Assembly (NCBI RefSeq): GCF_003590795.1
Contig: NZ_QYUL01000002.1
Coordinates: 248,001-312,000 of the forward strand
Direction: 5' to 3'
DNA: 64,000 nt
From: Azospirillum cavernae
GTDB lineage: Bacteria; Pseudomonadota; Alphaproteobacteria; Azospirillales; Azospirillaceae
Part shown: positions 19,270 through 30,104 of the stretch, one piece after another
How positions within the stretch are numbered: the first letter of the stretch is position 1
How the letters are laid out: each line of letters starts with the position of its first letter
Made by a program: the position numbers and the translations under genes
The notes under the pieces: generated by a model
What the model was told of the DNA's origin: nothing
Database searches by the model: none
What the model saw: only the letters and a program-made list of their open reading frames with translations

Positions 19270-20181
19270 ATGGACCACCAGCTTCTCCGCGCCTTCGTCA
19301 CCATCGCCCGCGAAGGCAACCTGACCCGCGCCGCCGAACGGCTGTGCGTCAGCCAGCCCGCGCTCAGTCTCCAACTGAAGAAGCTGCACGAACAGATCGG
19401 CCACGCCCTGTTCGAGCGCACGGCCCATGGCATGCGGCTGAGCGAGGCGGGGCGCCAATTGCTGCCCGCCGCCGAACGGGCCTTGAGCGCGCTGGCCGAG
19501 TTTCGCGGGGTGGCCGACGGCTTGTCCGGCGCCGTCGCCGGGCGGCTGCGCATCGGCACCATCGTCGATCCCGAATTCCTGCGCCTCGGCCCCTTCCTGA
19601 AACGGCTGGTCGAGCGTCACCCGCGCCTGACCACCGACCTGTCGCACGGCATGTCCGGCGCCGTGGCGCGCGAGATCGTCGCCGGACGGCTGGACGTCGG
19701 CTACACGCTGGGCGCCCCCGGCCTGCCGGAACACGCGGAGCGCTGCGCGGTGACGCCGCTGGCGGTCTTCGCCTACCGCGTCGTCGCCCCGCCCGGTTGG
19801 GGGGAGCGGGTGCGCGGGCGCGGCTGGCGCGAACTGGCCGCCCTGCCCTGGATCGGCACGCCGCCGGATTCCGCCCATCACCGCCTGACCACCCGCGCGT
19901 TCGAGCGCGAGGGCGTCCGCCCGCAGATCGTCGCCCAGGTCGATCTGGAGGCGTCGATGCTGGATCTGGTGCGGTCGGGCATCGGCCTGTCGCTGGCGCG
20001 CGACAGTCTGGCCCTGCGCGCGGCCCACGCCGACGGCGTCGCCCTGGCCGACGCGGTGTCGGTCGAGGCCAGCCTCGGCTTCCTCTGCCTGAAGGAGCGC
20101 CGCCACGAATCCGCCATCGCCGCCGCCCACGCCGTGATGGCCGACGTGTGGAGCGACGGCCCGTGGAAAACCCTCGATTGA
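19270..20181 (+). CDS. LysR-family transcriptional regulator
   Basis: 303 residues from ATG 19270 ([20 protein letters not shown]); ATG 19261 and TTG 19246 are in frame. HTH core ERLCVSQPALSLQLKKLHEQ, effector domain beginning AGRLRIGTIVDPEFLRLGP. Divergent from the GMC oxidoreductase, which it probably controls. Ends before a 152-bp gap in which no gene is seen. Confidence 0.92.
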   Translation: MDHQLLRAFVTIAREGNLTRAAERLCVSQPALSLQLKKLHEQIGHALFERTAHGMRLSEAGRQLLPAAERALSALAEFRGVADGLSGAVAGRLRIGTIVDPEFLRLGPFLKRLVERHPRLTTDLSHGMSGAVAREIVAGRLDVGYTLGAPGLPEHAERCAVTPLAVFAYRVVAPPGWGERVRGRGWRELAALPWIGTPPDSAHHRLTTRAFEREGVRPQIVAQVDLEASMLDLVRSGIGLSLARDSLALRAAHADGVALADAVSVEASLGFLCLKERRHESAIAAAHAVMADVWSDGPWKTLD

Positions 20182-20333
20182 CGGAAGAATCGTCTTAAAA
20201 ATTCGGCTGGTGATCGGGCAAGAGGGCTGCCCAATTCCGGTGTGAAATCAGACGCTTGGTTTGGGTCATAGCCGGTTCGTATTGTGCATGGCGCTGCAAC
20301 AATAAAGGGGCATGATCGCGAAAATGTTGACTC

Positions 20334-20900
20334 ATGCGTTCAAATAGCCAACAGTGGTCTTTGTTGCGCCACAGCATGCCCTCATGCGTGGCCATTTTGG
20401 ATGAACAACATTGTGAGGCCGACGTGCCGGGAACAGCCATCAGGCATCCCTCTGCGCCGCAAAACGGCAAGACCAGGAAGCCGGACTTTTCTCGTGTCGT
20501 GCGGATCGCGGCGCTTTCCATTCTCCTCGGGGGCCTCTCTCTGTCGGCGTCCGCCGCTGAGCCGCACCGTGCAAAACCCAAACACAAGCCGACCGGGCAG
20601 GTCGGTCAAGCGTCCTGGTACGACTACAAGGACGGCAGCAAAACCGCGAGCGGACAGAAAATCAGCGCCAAGGCCTTGACGGCGGCGCACCGGACCATGC
20701 CATTCGGCTCCAAGCTGCGCGTGACCAACATCCGCACCGGCAAATCGGTGATCGTCGTCGTGAATGATCGCGGCCCGTTCCACGGCAAGCGCATCATCGA
20801 CGTCAACCGCCGAGCCGCGCAAAAGCTGGGCCTGATCCAGATCGGCGTCGCCCAGGTCCGGGTGGAGCGCGTCGTTCAGGTCGCCGAAGCGAGCGACTGA
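20334..20900 (+). CDS. rlpA: RlpA-family septal ring lytic transglycosylase (double-psi barrel)
   Basis: 188 residues as drawn. The RlpA domain is clear: GQASWYDYKDGSKTASGQ, LTAAHRTMPFGSKLRVTN, and VVVNDRGPFHGKRIIDVNRR, with the conserved His and Asp of the double-psi beta-barrel catalytic site. A signal-like stretch (RIAALSILLGGLSLSASAAE) begins only at residue 57, so the annotated first 55 residues may not be translated; GTG 20499 is an in-frame start just before that stretch. No SPOR domain is present. RlpA cleaves naked glycan during daughter-cell separation. A strong terminator follows. Confidence 0.85.
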   Translation: MRSNSQQWSLLRHSMPSCVAILDEQHCEADVPGTAIRHPSAPQNGKTRKPDFSRVVRIAALSILLGGLSLSASAAEPHRAKPKHKPTGQVGQASWYDYKDGSKTASGQKISAKALTAAHRTMPFGSKLRVTNIRTGKSVIVVVNDRGPFHGKRIIDVNRRAAQKLGLIQIGVAQVRVERVVQVAEASD

Positions 20901-20924
20901 CCGGCCCCACAACCCGGTGAACGC

Positions 20925-20962
20925 AAAAAGCCCCTCGTCCCGAACGGACGCAGGGGCTTTTT
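20925..20962. terminator. Rho-independent terminator after rlpA
   Basis: AAAAAGCCCCT (20925-20935) pairs with AGGGGCTTTTT (20952-20962), with an inner GTCC/GGAC extension. T- and A-runs at either side make it usable in both directions, ending rlpA (plus) and backing up hutU (minus). Confidence 0.85.
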
Positions 20963-20968
20963 CGTTTT

Positions 20969-21003
20969 GAACGCCCTCTCCCGCCGCGCGGGAGAGGGTG
21001 TTC
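20969..21003. repeat. Half-copy of the dispersed palindromic repeat
   Basis: GAAC-G-CCCTCTCCCGC and GCGGGAGAGGG-T-GTTC with loop CGC. These are the inner arms of the repeats at 4799 and 22764 without the outer arms. It sits 14 bp beyond the hutU stop. Confidence 0.7.
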
Positions 21004-21016
21004 ATCAGCGTTCCGC

Positions 21017-22702
<1,686 letters not shown>

Positions 22703-22763
22703 GGGGCGTGCTCCTGGTGGGAGGGGGAGGGGTGGGAGGGGTGGATGTGGATGATGGCGGTTG

Positions 22764-22867
22764 CCCCCTCCCCGACCCTCCCCCGCTCACGCGGGAGAGG
22801 GGGCCTGATGGGAAGGCGGCGGCAGTTCCCTCTCCCGCTGACCAGCGGGGGAGGGTTAGGGAGGGGG
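22764..22867. repeat. Dispersed intergenic palindromic repeat, copy 2
   Basis: Same nested inverted structure as 4799-4905: outer arms starting CCCCCTCCCCGACCCTC and ending GAGGGTTAGGGAGGGGG, inner arms GCGGGAGAGGG and CCCTCTCCCGC. The centre differs from copy 1 while the arms are almost identical. It occupies the gap between hutC and hutU inside one transcription unit. Confidence 0.8.
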
Positions 22868-22878
22868 CCGCGAGAGGC

Positions 22879-23604
22879 TTACGGCGGCGGCGCCTGGAAA
22901 CGCGCGCCCAAACGGTAACGGCTGCCGGGATGCACCAGCATCGCCACCGTCACGACCTGACCATTGACCCAGGTGCGGCGGGTGACGCGCAAACAGGGTT
23001 CGGTCGGCGGGATTTCCAACAGGCGGGCGATGTCGGGGGTCGGGGCCACCGCCTCGATCACATGCTCGACCTGGGGGGAGGATTCCAGCCGCATCAGATA
23101 GGCGCCGGGGGTCTGTTGGGTGAAATCCTGGTCCAGATAGTCGGGCGCGACCTCTGGGTTGACCCAGCGCTCTTCCAACTGCACCGGCACGTCGCTTTCG
23201 CGATGGACGACGATGGAATGGAACAGGGCCGACCCGACCGGCCGGTTGAAGCGGCGGGCCAGACCGGAATCGGCGGTGACGGCGAACAGGCTTTCGACCG
23301 CGCAGGAATGGCGGTTGCCGCGCGCCGCGATCTCGTCGGCGATGCTGCGCAGCTCCACCACGTCCATGCTGGTCGGGCGTTCGGCGACGAAGGTGCCCAA
23401 CCCCTGCACGCGGGTCAGCAGCCCTTCGTCGGTCAGGTCGCGCAAGGCGCGGTGGACCGTCATCCGGCTGACCGAGAACTCCTCCAGCAGCTTGTGTTCG
23501 GACGGGATTTGAAAGCCCTCGCGCCAGTGGCCGGACTGGATGCGGCGGCGGATCGTCTCCTTGATCTGGGCGTAGCGCGGTTGCGCGGCGGACACGGCGC
23601 TCAT
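22879..23604 (-). CDS. hutC: Histidine utilisation repressor HutC (GntR family)
   Basis: 241 residues from ATG 23604 (MSAVSAAQPRYAQIKETIRR). N-terminal GntR winged helix: IPSEHKLLEEFSVSRMTVHR, then LRDLTDEGLLTRVQGLGTFV. C-terminal UTRA effector domain: QLEERWVNPEVAPDYLDQDF and TWVNGQVVTVAMLVHPGSRY. HutC represses hut genes and is released by urocanate. It lies 11 bp after hutI and so is autoregulated with it through the operator at 24929. Confidence 0.95.
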   Translation of the reverse strand: MSAVSAAQPRYAQIKETIRRRIQSGHWREGFQIPSEHKLLEEFSVSRMTVHRALRDLTDEGLLTRVQGLGTFVAERPTSMDVVELRSIADEIAARGNRHSCAVESLFAVTADSGLARRFNRPVGSALFHSIVVHRESDVPVQLEERWVNPEVAPDYLDQDFTQQTPGAYLMRLESSPQVEHVIEAVAPTPDIARLLEIPPTEPCLRVTRRTWVNGQVVTVAMLVHPGSRYRLGARFQAPPP

Positions 23605-23615
23605 GATCGGCTCTT

Positions 23616-24866
23616 TCAGGACAAAATGCGGGGCGCGCGGACGATTCCCGCGTTCACCACCGCCCGGCAGGGGTTGAGGCCGATGGCGTAGGACAATTCC
23701 GCCGGATGGTCGATCCCCCACAGAACCAGATCGGCCCGCATCCCCGGCGCGATGACGCCCCGGTCGCTCAAACCCAACGCGCGGGCAGCGCAGCGCGTCA
23801 CCCCGGCCAGCGCCTCCGCCGGGGTCAACCGGAAGAAGGTGCAGCCCATCGACAGCATCAGCAGCAGCGAGCAGACCGGCGAGGTGCCGGGGTTGTTGTC
23901 GGTGGACAGCGCCATCGGCACGCCGTGGCGGCGCAGCAGATCAATCGGCGGCAGCTTGGTTTCGCGCAGGGCGTAGAAGGCGCCGGGCAGCAGCACCGCT
24001 GCCGTTCCGGCCCGCGCCATGGCGACGACGCCCTCCTCATCCAGATGCTCAATGTGGTCGGCGGACAGGCCGCCGAACGCGGCGACCAGCTTGGCCCCGC
24101 CCAGATTGCTGAGCTGTTCGGCGTGCAGCTTCACCGGCAGGCCATGCGCCCGCGCCGCCTCGAACACGCGGCGGGTCTGGTCGATGGAAAAGCCGATGCC
24201 CTCGCAAAAAGCGTCCACCGCGTCTGCCAACCCGGCCTGGGCGACGGCGGGCAGAGTTTCGGCGCAAAGCTGGTCGATGTAGCCGTCGGGGTCGCCGCGC
24301 CGTTCCGGCGGGACCGCGTGGGCGCCCAGGAAGGTGGCGCGGACATCGACCGGACGAACCTCCGCCAGACGCCGGGCGACGCGCAGCATCTTCATCTCGC
24401 TGGCGGTGTCCAACCCATAGCCGGATTTGATTTCGACCGTCGTCACCCCTTCGGCCAGCAGGCTGTCCAGGCGCGGCAGCGCGACGGCCAGCAAGGCGTC
24501 TTCGTCCGCCGCGCGGGTCGCCGCGACGGTGGAGACGATGCCGCCCCCCGCCCGCGCGATCTCCTCATAGCTCGCGCCCTGGAGCCGCATCTCGAACTCG
24601 CGCGCCCGGTTGCCGCCATAGACAAGGTGGGTGTGGGCGTCGATCAGCCCCGGCGTCATCCAGCCGCCGCCGCCCGAATGGACATGCGCGGCCAAAGACT
24701 CCATAGGCCCCGGCAGGGCCGCGCGCGGACCGGCGAAGACGATTTTGCCGTCCTTCACCCCCACCGCCGCGTCCGGAACCGCGCCATAAGCGTCCGCCGC
24801 CCCATCAACCATGGTGGCGAGCGACAGGTCGATCCACAGGGAATCCCACAGCGCGGCGGTCGGCAT
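23616..24866 (-). CDS. hutI: Imidazolonepropionase
   Basis: 416 residues from ATG 24866, with GGAGG eight bases upstream. It opens the imidazolone ring to N-formimino-L-glutamate. Amidohydrolase markers: metal site [49 protein letters not shown], and [13 protein letters not shown] near residue 310. First gene of the leftward hut arm, starting 104 bp from the divergent hutF. Confidence 0.97.
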   Translation of the reverse strand: MPTAALWDSLWIDLSLATMVDGAADAYGAVPDAAVGVKDGKIVFAGPRAALPGPMESLAAHVHSGGGGWMTPGLIDAHTHLVYGGNRAREFEMRLQGASYEEIARAGGGIVSTVAATRAADEDALLAVALPRLDSLLAEGVTTVEIKSGYGLDTASEMKMLRVARRLAEVRPVDVRATFLGAHAVPPERRGDPDGYIDQLCAETLPAVAQAGLADAVDAFCEGIGFSIDQTRRVFEAARAHGLPVKLHAEQLSNLGGAKLVAAFGGLSADHIEHLDEEGVVAMARAGTAAVLLPGAFYALRETKLPPIDLLRRHGVPMALSTDNNPGTSPVCSLLLMLSMGCTFFRLTPAEALAGVTRCAARALGLSDRGVIAPGMRADLVLWGIDHPAELSYAIGLNPCRAVVNAGIVRAPRILS

Positions 24867-24928
24867 CGGTTGTCCTCCGGTGGTCCTCCGCCGGGCGCCC
24901 TTGCGAAAGGCGCTTGGCATCGGGTTGC

Positions 24929-24942
24929 CTATACTTGTATAG
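24929..24942. promoter_or_regulatory. Candidate HutC operator between hutI and hutF
   Basis: Perfect dyad CTATAC-TT-GTATAG. A second TTGTCTATA lies nine bases downstream, giving a near-tandem TTGTATAG/TTGTCTATA. It is centred between the two divergent hut arms, and GntR/HutC proteins bind short GTATA-type dyads, so one repressor could close both promoters. Confidence 0.7.
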
Positions 24943-24970
24943 TGTTGTCTATAATAACGAGGCCGCTTGC

Positions 24971-26335
24971 ATGAGCAACCTGTTTTTTGCCGCCGCGCTG
25001 TTGCCCCAGGGATGGGCGGACAACGTCGTCGTCGCGCTGGACGACCGGGGCCGCATCGCCGCCATCGCCGCCGACGCCCCTTGCCCGCCGGGCGCGGAGC
25101 GGTTCGACGGGGCCGCCGTCGCGGGAATCGCCAATCTGCATTCGCACGCCCACCAGCGGGCCATCGCCGGGATGGGCGAAGCCTCGGGCGAGGGCGCCGA
25201 CAGTTTTTGGAGCTGGCGCGACGTCATGTACCGCGCGCTCGACCGCATGACGCCGGAGGATTTTGAGGCGGTCGCCGCTCAGCTTTATATAGAGACGCTG
25301 AAGGCGGGCTTCACGGCGGTCGCCGAATTCCATTATCTGCACCATGACCGCGACGGCAGCCCCTACGCCGATCCGGCGGAGATGAGCCACCGCGCCGTCG
25401 CCGCCGCCCGCGCGGTCGGCCTGCCGATCACCCTGCTGCCGGTGCTCTACGCCGCCTCGGGCTTCGGCGGAACCGCCCCCACCCACGGCCAGCGCCGCTT
25501 CATCCATGACGGCGACGGGTTCCAGCGGCTGACCGGAGCGTTGCGGCGGGCCTACGGCGCGGACGACGACGTTCGGTTGGGCATCGCCCCCCATTCGCTG
25601 CGCGCCGTGCCGGAAAGCCTGTTGGCCGAGACGCTCGCCGCCCACCCGACCGGCCCGATCCACATCCACATCGCCGAACAGCGCAAGGAGGTGGAGGATT
25701 CCCTCGCCTACAGCGGACGCCGCCCGGTGGAATGGCTGTTGGAGCGCTGCGCGGTGGACGCCCGTTGGTGCCTGATCCACGCTACCCACATGACCGACGC
25801 GGAAACGCGCGGCGTGGCGGCGAGTGGCGCGGTGGCCGGTCTGTGCCCGACGACGGAGGCCAACCTTGGCGACGGTTTTTTCCCCGCCGAATCCTACATG
25901 GCGCAGGGCGGGCGCTGGGGCGTCGGCTCCGACAGCCACATTTCGGTCAGCCCGGTCGAGGATCTGCGCTGGCTGGAGTATGGCGCGCGGCTGACCAGCG
26001 GGCGGCGCACCGTGCTGGCGGGCGGCCCGCGCCGCGCCACCGCGCGGCGGCTGGTGGAGGACGCGCAGGCGGGGGGCGCGCAGGCCACCGGCTTTGACGC
26101 CGGGCGGATCGCCGTCGGCTCGCGCGCCGACATCGTGGTTCTGGATTCCGATCACCCGCTGCTCGCCGCCCGCCGGGGCGACGCGTGGCTCGACAGTTGG
26201 ATTTTCTCCGGCAACGCCGGGCTGGCGCGCGACGTGATCGTCGGCGGGCGGGCCATCATCCGCGACCGCCGCCACCCGCGCGAAGATGAAATCGCCGAAC
26301 GCTTCAAAAACACCTTGGGGAGACTTTTGGGATGA
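24971..26335 (+). CDS. hutF: Formimidoylglutamate deiminase
   Basis: 454 residues from ATG 24971. It hydrolyses N-formimino-L-glutamate to N-formyl-L-glutamate and ammonia. Amidohydrolase features: [18 protein letters not shown] (metal His pair), [29 protein letters not shown] and [18 protein letters not shown], all typical of HutF. The stop overlaps the hutH start by four bases (ATGA). Confidence 0.97.
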   Translation: MSNLFFAAALLPQGWADNVVVALDDRGRIAAIAADAPCPPGAERFDGAAVAGIANLHSHAHQRAIAGMGEASGEGADSFWSWRDVMYRALDRMTPEDFEAVAAQLYIETLKAGFTAVAEFHYLHHDRDGSPYADPAEMSHRAVAAARAVGLPITLLPVLYAASGFGGTAPTHGQRRFIHDGDGFQRLTGALRRAYGADDDVRLGIAPHSLRAVPESLLAETLAAHPTGPIHIHIAEQRKEVEDSLAYSGRRPVEWLLERCAVDARWCLIHATHMTDAETRGVAASGAVAGLCPTTEANLGDGFFPAESYMAQGGRWGVGSDSHISVSPVEDLRWLEYGARLTSGRRTVLAGGPRRATARRLVEDAQAGGAQATGFDAGRIAVGSRADIVVLDSDHPLLAARRGDAWLDSWIFSGNAGLARDVIVGGRAIIRDRRHPREDEIAERFKNTLGRLLG

Positions 26336-27885
26336 GCGACACCGTGCCGACCACCGACACCACCATCACCCTGGTTCCGGGCGCGCTGTCGCTCGACACG
26401 CTGCGCGCGATTTATCACGGGCGGCCCACCCTGACGTTCGATCCGGCGGCCTACCCGCGCATGGCCCAATCGCGCGCCCTGATCGACAAGATCGCCGGCG
26501 GGACGGAGGCGGTGTATGGCGTGAACACGGGCTTCGGCAAGCTGGCCCACACCCACATCGCCGCCAGCGATCTGGAAAAGCTTCAGCGCAACCTGATCCT
26601 GTCGCACGCCACCGGCGTCGGCCAGCCCTTGGCCGACGAGGTCGTCCGCCTGATCCTGGTCATCAAGGCGGTCAGTCTGGCCGTCGGCGCCTCGGGCATC
26701 CGGCCCGAACTGGTCGACGCCCTGCTGAAACTGCACGCCGCCGACGTCCTGCCGCTCATCCCCGGCAAGGGATCGGTCGGCGCCTCGGGCGATCTGGCTC
26801 CGCTGGCCCATCTGTGCGGCGTGCTGCTTGGCATCGGTCATGTCCGCGTCAACGGCCAAATCCTTCCCGCCGAAGAGGGCCTGCGCGTCGCCGGTCTGCC
26901 GCAGTTCGAGTTGAAAGCCAAGGAGGGCTTGGCGCTCATCAACGGCACCCAGGTCTCCACCGGGCTGGCGCTGGCCGGGCTGTTCCAGATCGAGCGTGAT
27001 TTCAACGCCGCCCTGGTCGCGGGCGCGCTGTCGGTCGAGGCGGTCAAGGGCAGCCATCGCCCGTTCGACGCCCGCATCAGCGCCCTGCGCGGCCAGCCGG
27101 GCCAGATCGCCGTCGCCGCCCTGTTCCGCGACGCGCTGACCGGCAGCCCGCTGAACGCCAGCCATCAGGGGCCGGATTGCCACCGCGTGCAGGATCCCTA
27201 TTCGCTGCGCTGCCAGCCGCAGGTGATGGGCGCGGTGCTCGACCAGATGCGCCAGGCCGCCCGCACCCTGGTGATCGAGGCGAACGGCGTCACCGACAAC
27301 CCGCTGGTGCTGGTGGACACCGGCGAGGTGCTGTCCGGCGGCAATTTCCACGCGGAGCCGGTGGCGATGGCCGCCGACCAGCTCGCCATCGCCGCGTCGG
27401 AGATCGGCGCGCTGTCGGAACGCCGCATCGCCATGCTGATCGACACCACCATCAGCGGCCTGCCGCCCTTCCTGGTGGCCGAGCCGGGGCTGAATTCCGG
27501 CTTCATGATCGCCCATGTGACGGCGGCGGCGCTGGCCTCGGAAAACAAGACCCACGCCCACCCGGCCAGCGTGGACAGCCTGCCGACCTCCGCCAACCAG
27601 GAGGATCATGTCAGCATGGCGACCTTCGCGGCGCGGCGGCTGGGCGACATCGCGGGCAACGTCGCCGACATCGTCGGCATAGAGCTTTTGGCCGCGATTC
27701 AAGGGTTGGAGTTCCACCGCCCGCTCGCCACCTCGCCCACGCTGGAGCGCGCCATCGCCACGGTGCGCGCCGTCGTGCCGCGTTACGAGGTGGATCGCTA
27801 CTTCGCCCCCGATCTGGCGGCCATCGGCGCCATGGTGCGCGACGGCGCGTTGGACGGCGTGATGCCCGCGTCGCTGGAGGCGTGA
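26332..27885 (+). CDS. hutH: Histidine ammonia-lyase
   Basis: 517 residues. It removes ammonia from L-histidine to make urocanate. The MIO prosthetic group forms from Ala-Ser-Gly in [17 protein letters not shown] (about residue 145). Also visible are [27 protein letters not shown] and [17 protein letters not shown]. It is translationally coupled with hutF before it and shares its stop/start (TGATG) with hutG after it. Confidence 0.98.
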   Translation: MSDTVPTTDTTITLVPGALSLDTLRAIYHGRPTLTFDPAAYPRMAQSRALIDKIAGGTEAVYGVNTGFGKLAHTHIAASDLEKLQRNLILSHATGVGQPLADEVVRLILVIKAVSLAVGASGIRPELVDALLKLHAADVLPLIPGKGSVGASGDLAPLAHLCGVLLGIGHVRVNGQILPAEEGLRVAGLPQFELKAKEGLALINGTQVSTGLALAGLFQIERDFNAALVAGALSVEAVKGSHRPFDARISALRGQPGQIAVAALFRDALTGSPLNASHQGPDCHRVQDPYSLRCQPQVMGAVLDQMRQAARTLVIEANGVTDNPLVLVDTGEVLSGGNFHAEPVAMAADQLAIAASEIGALSERRIAMLIDTTISGLPPFLVAEPGLNSGFMIAHVTAAALASENKTHAHPASVDSLPTSANQEDHVSMATFAARRLGDIAGNVADIVGIELLAAIQGLEFHRPLATSPTLERAIATVRAVVPRYEVDRYFAPDLAAIGAMVRDGALDGVMPASLEA

Positions 27886-28694
27886 TGGAGCCGATGTTCG
27901 ACCTGATCCGGGGCGATGGGCCGCTGGTCATCAGCATGCCCCATTGCGGCACGGCGCTGTCGCCGGGGCTGGCGGAGCGGCTGACGCCGGAGGCGCTGAC
28001 CCTGCGGGACACCGATTGGCACATCCCCCAGCTTTACGCCTTCGCCGAAAGGCTGGGAGCGACGCGGCTCAGCGCGCGCTTTTCGCGCTGCGTCGTCGAT
28101 CTCAACCGCCCGCCGGACGGGGCCAGCCTCTACCCCGGACAGGCGACCACCGGCCTGTGCCCCGACACGCTGTTCGACGGGCAACCGCTCTACAAGGACG
28201 GACAGGCCCCGGACGCGGCGGAGATCGCCGAGCGGGTCGCGCGTTATTGGCGGCCCTATCACGACGCGCTGGCGGCGGAGCTGGCGCAGGCGAAGGCCCG
28301 CCACGGCTTCGCCCTGCTCTACGACGCCCATTCGATCCGCAGCCGCGTGCCGCGCCTGTTCGACGGGCGTCTGCCCGACCTCAACCTCGGCACGGCGCGC
28401 GGAACCAGCGCCGCGCCCGACCTGATCGCCGCCGTGGTGGCGACGATGGAGCGGGCGACGGCGGCGGAGGGTTTGACCTGCGTCGCCGACGGGCGGTTCG
28501 TCGGCGGCCACATCACCCGTTTCTACGGACGACCGGCGGACGACGTCCACGCCCTGCAAATGGAGCTGGCGCAAGACCAATATATGGACGAGGACGCCCC
28601 GCCCTTCGCCTACCGCCCCGACCGGGCGGAACGGCTGCAACGGGTGTTGCGCCCGCTTTTGGAAACGCTGGCGGGGTGGCGGCCCGACGCCTAA
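27885..28694 (+). CDS. hutG: N-formylglutamate deformylase
   Basis: 269 residues from ATG 27885, whose A is the last base of the hutH stop. It splits N-formylglutamate into glutamate and formate, completing the five-step pathway with HutF. Family markers are GPLVISMPHCGTALSP, LRDTDWHIPQLYAFA, VVDLNRPPDGASLYP and LLYDAHSIRSRVPRLF. The 3' end overlaps the convergent gene at 28691 by four bases. Confidence 0.96.
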   Translation: MEPMFDLIRGDGPLVISMPHCGTALSPGLAERLTPEALTLRDTDWHIPQLYAFAERLGATRLSARFSRCVVDLNRPPDGASLYPGQATTGLCPDTLFDGQPLYKDGQAPDAAEIAERVARYWRPYHDALAAELAQAKARHGFALLYDAHSIRSRVPRLFDGRLPDLNLGTARGTSAAPDLIAAVVATMERATAAEGLTCVADGRFVGGHITRFYGRPADDVHALQMELAQDQYMDEDAPPFAYRPDRAERLQRVLRPLLETLAGWRPDA

Positions 28695-29050
28695 ACCAAC
28701 GCCTCCAACCGCAAGGGCAGGCGTTGGCCGAGCCACGCCGCGTGGGTGGTGTGGTCGGCCAGATCGTCGCCAGTCGCCGGGTGAATCAGCACGTCGAGAC
28801 CGCCGTGGTTCAGCATCAGCCACGGCGTCACCCGCGCGAACTCCTCGGGCGCGAAGGAGACTTGATACATGCTGGCGGTGTGGGGGCCGACCAGCGCGTC
28901 GTGCCAGCGGCCCAACCGCACGGCGAAGCGCGCCCCCAGCCCCTCCCGTAAGGCGGCGGCCTCCGCCTTCGTCTCGGGCCGGTAATAGACGTGGGCGTGG
29001 TATTCGGCGATCCGCGCGGGATCGGCGCTTGGCGGCGGCGTCACGGTCAT
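28691..29050 (-). CDS. DOPA 4,5-dioxygenase family protein
   Basis: 119 residues, matching the short DOPA-dioxygenase fold: EYHAHVYYRPETKAEAAALR at the start (HxHxYY), VGPHTASMYQVSF in the middle and LMLNHGGLDVLIHP near residue 80. Fungal members open the catechol ring of DOPA; bacterial members are mostly uncharacterised. Its ATG overlaps the stop of the upstream ribokinase gene, so it is co-expressed with it. Confidence 0.85.
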   Translation of the reverse strand: MTVTPPPSADPARIAEYHAHVYYRPETKAEAAALREGLGARFAVRLGRWHDALVGPHTASMYQVSFAPEEFARVTPWLMLNHGGLDVLIHPATGDDLADHTTHAAWLGQRLPLRLEALV

Positions 29051-29979
29051 TCCCCAACCCGCGCGAGGAAGGCGGCGAACTCCTCCGCCGTGGCGTAAGC
29101 CGCTTGCGCGCCGCGCTTGGTGATCGAATCGGCGGCGTAGCGCGCCGCTGTGCGCAGGGCCGCCGGAACGTCGCCGCTCTCGGCGAAGACCCGCGCGAAG
29201 GCGCCGATGAAGGCGTCGCCCGCCCCGGTGGTGTCCACCGGCGTCACCGGCACGGGGTCGATCAGGGTCGCCGTCTGCGCCGTCACCAGCAGCGCGCCGC
29301 GCGCGCCCAGCGTGACGATGACACAGCGCACGCCGCGCGCGATCAACAGCCGGGCCGCCGCCTCCGCGTCCGCCGGGCTGTTGACCGAACAGCCGGTCAA
29401 GCTGGCCAACTCGGTTTCGTTCGGCACAAAGAAGCGGACGCCCGCCAGACGCGCCGGGTCCAGATCGCTGCGGGCGGGGGCCGGGTTCAGCAGAACCGGA
29501 ACGCCATGGGCCACGCCAAAGGCGATGGCGTGATAGACGGTGTCCAGCGGCACTTCCAATTGCAGGACGATCAGGCGGCAGTCCTTCAGATCCGCCGCCG
29601 CCGCGTCGATGTCGGCGGGGCGCAGATGGTCGTTCGCCCCCTTGGCGATGACGATGCGGTTTTCCCCCGACGGCTCCACCAGGATCGTCGCCACGCCGCT
29701 CGCCACGCCCGCCACGCGCCCGACATGACGCGTGTCCACCCCGGCGCGGGCGAGCGCCGCGAGCGTCGCGTCGCCGAATCCGTCATCCCCCAGCTTGGCG
29801 ACGAACAGCGCGTGCGCCCCCAGCTTGGCCGCCGCCACCGCCTGGTTGGCCCCCTTGCCGCCGCCGCCCTGGCTGAAGGACACCCCCTCCACCGTTTCGC
29901 CGCGTTCCGGCACGCGGGACACATAGGCGACGAGGTCGGTCATGCTGCTGCCGATGACGGCGATCTTGGGCCGGGTCAT
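29047..29979 (-). CDS. rbsK: Ribokinase (PfkB family)
   Basis: 310 residues. Phosphorylates ribose or a related sugar/nucleoside with ATP. PfkB signatures: KIAVIGSSMTDLVAYVSRVP at the start, GGGGKGANQAVAAAKLG (sugar site) and VTPVDTTGAGDAFIGAF near residue 245 (catalytic Asp and anion hole). Translationally coupled to the DOPA-dioxygenase-like gene downstream. No ribose transporter is adjacent. Confidence 0.93.
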   Translation of the reverse strand: MTRPKIAVIGSSMTDLVAYVSRVPERGETVEGVSFSQGGGGKGANQAVAAAKLGAHALFVAKLGDDGFGDATLAALARAGVDTRHVGRVAGVASGVATILVEPSGENRIVIAKGANDHLRPADIDAAAADLKDCRLIVLQLEVPLDTVYHAIAFGVAHGVPVLLNPAPARSDLDPARLAGVRFFVPNETELASLTGCSVNSPADAEAAARLLIARGVRCVIVTLGARGALLVTAQTATLIDPVPVTPVDTTGAGDAFIGAFARVFAESGDVPAALRTAARYAADSITKRGAQAAYATAEEFAAFLARVGE

Positions 29980-30046
29980 GCTCTCTCCTCAAACACGCGG
30001 GCAGGACGACGACGATAGCAAGCGCGCGCGCCGAGCCAAACGAAAA

Positions 30047-30072
30047 GGCTCCGCCCCTTGCGGGACGGAGCC
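30047..30072 (-). terminator. Rho-independent terminator of phoX
   Basis: GGCTCCG (30047-30053) and CGGAGCC (30066-30072) with an inner CCC/GGG pairing; on the minus strand the stem is followed by TTTTCGTTT. It lies 33 bases after the phoX stop. Confidence 0.8.
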
Positions 30073-30104
30073 ATTCCATGTCGAGAACGCTTGCTGATTC
30101 GGCG

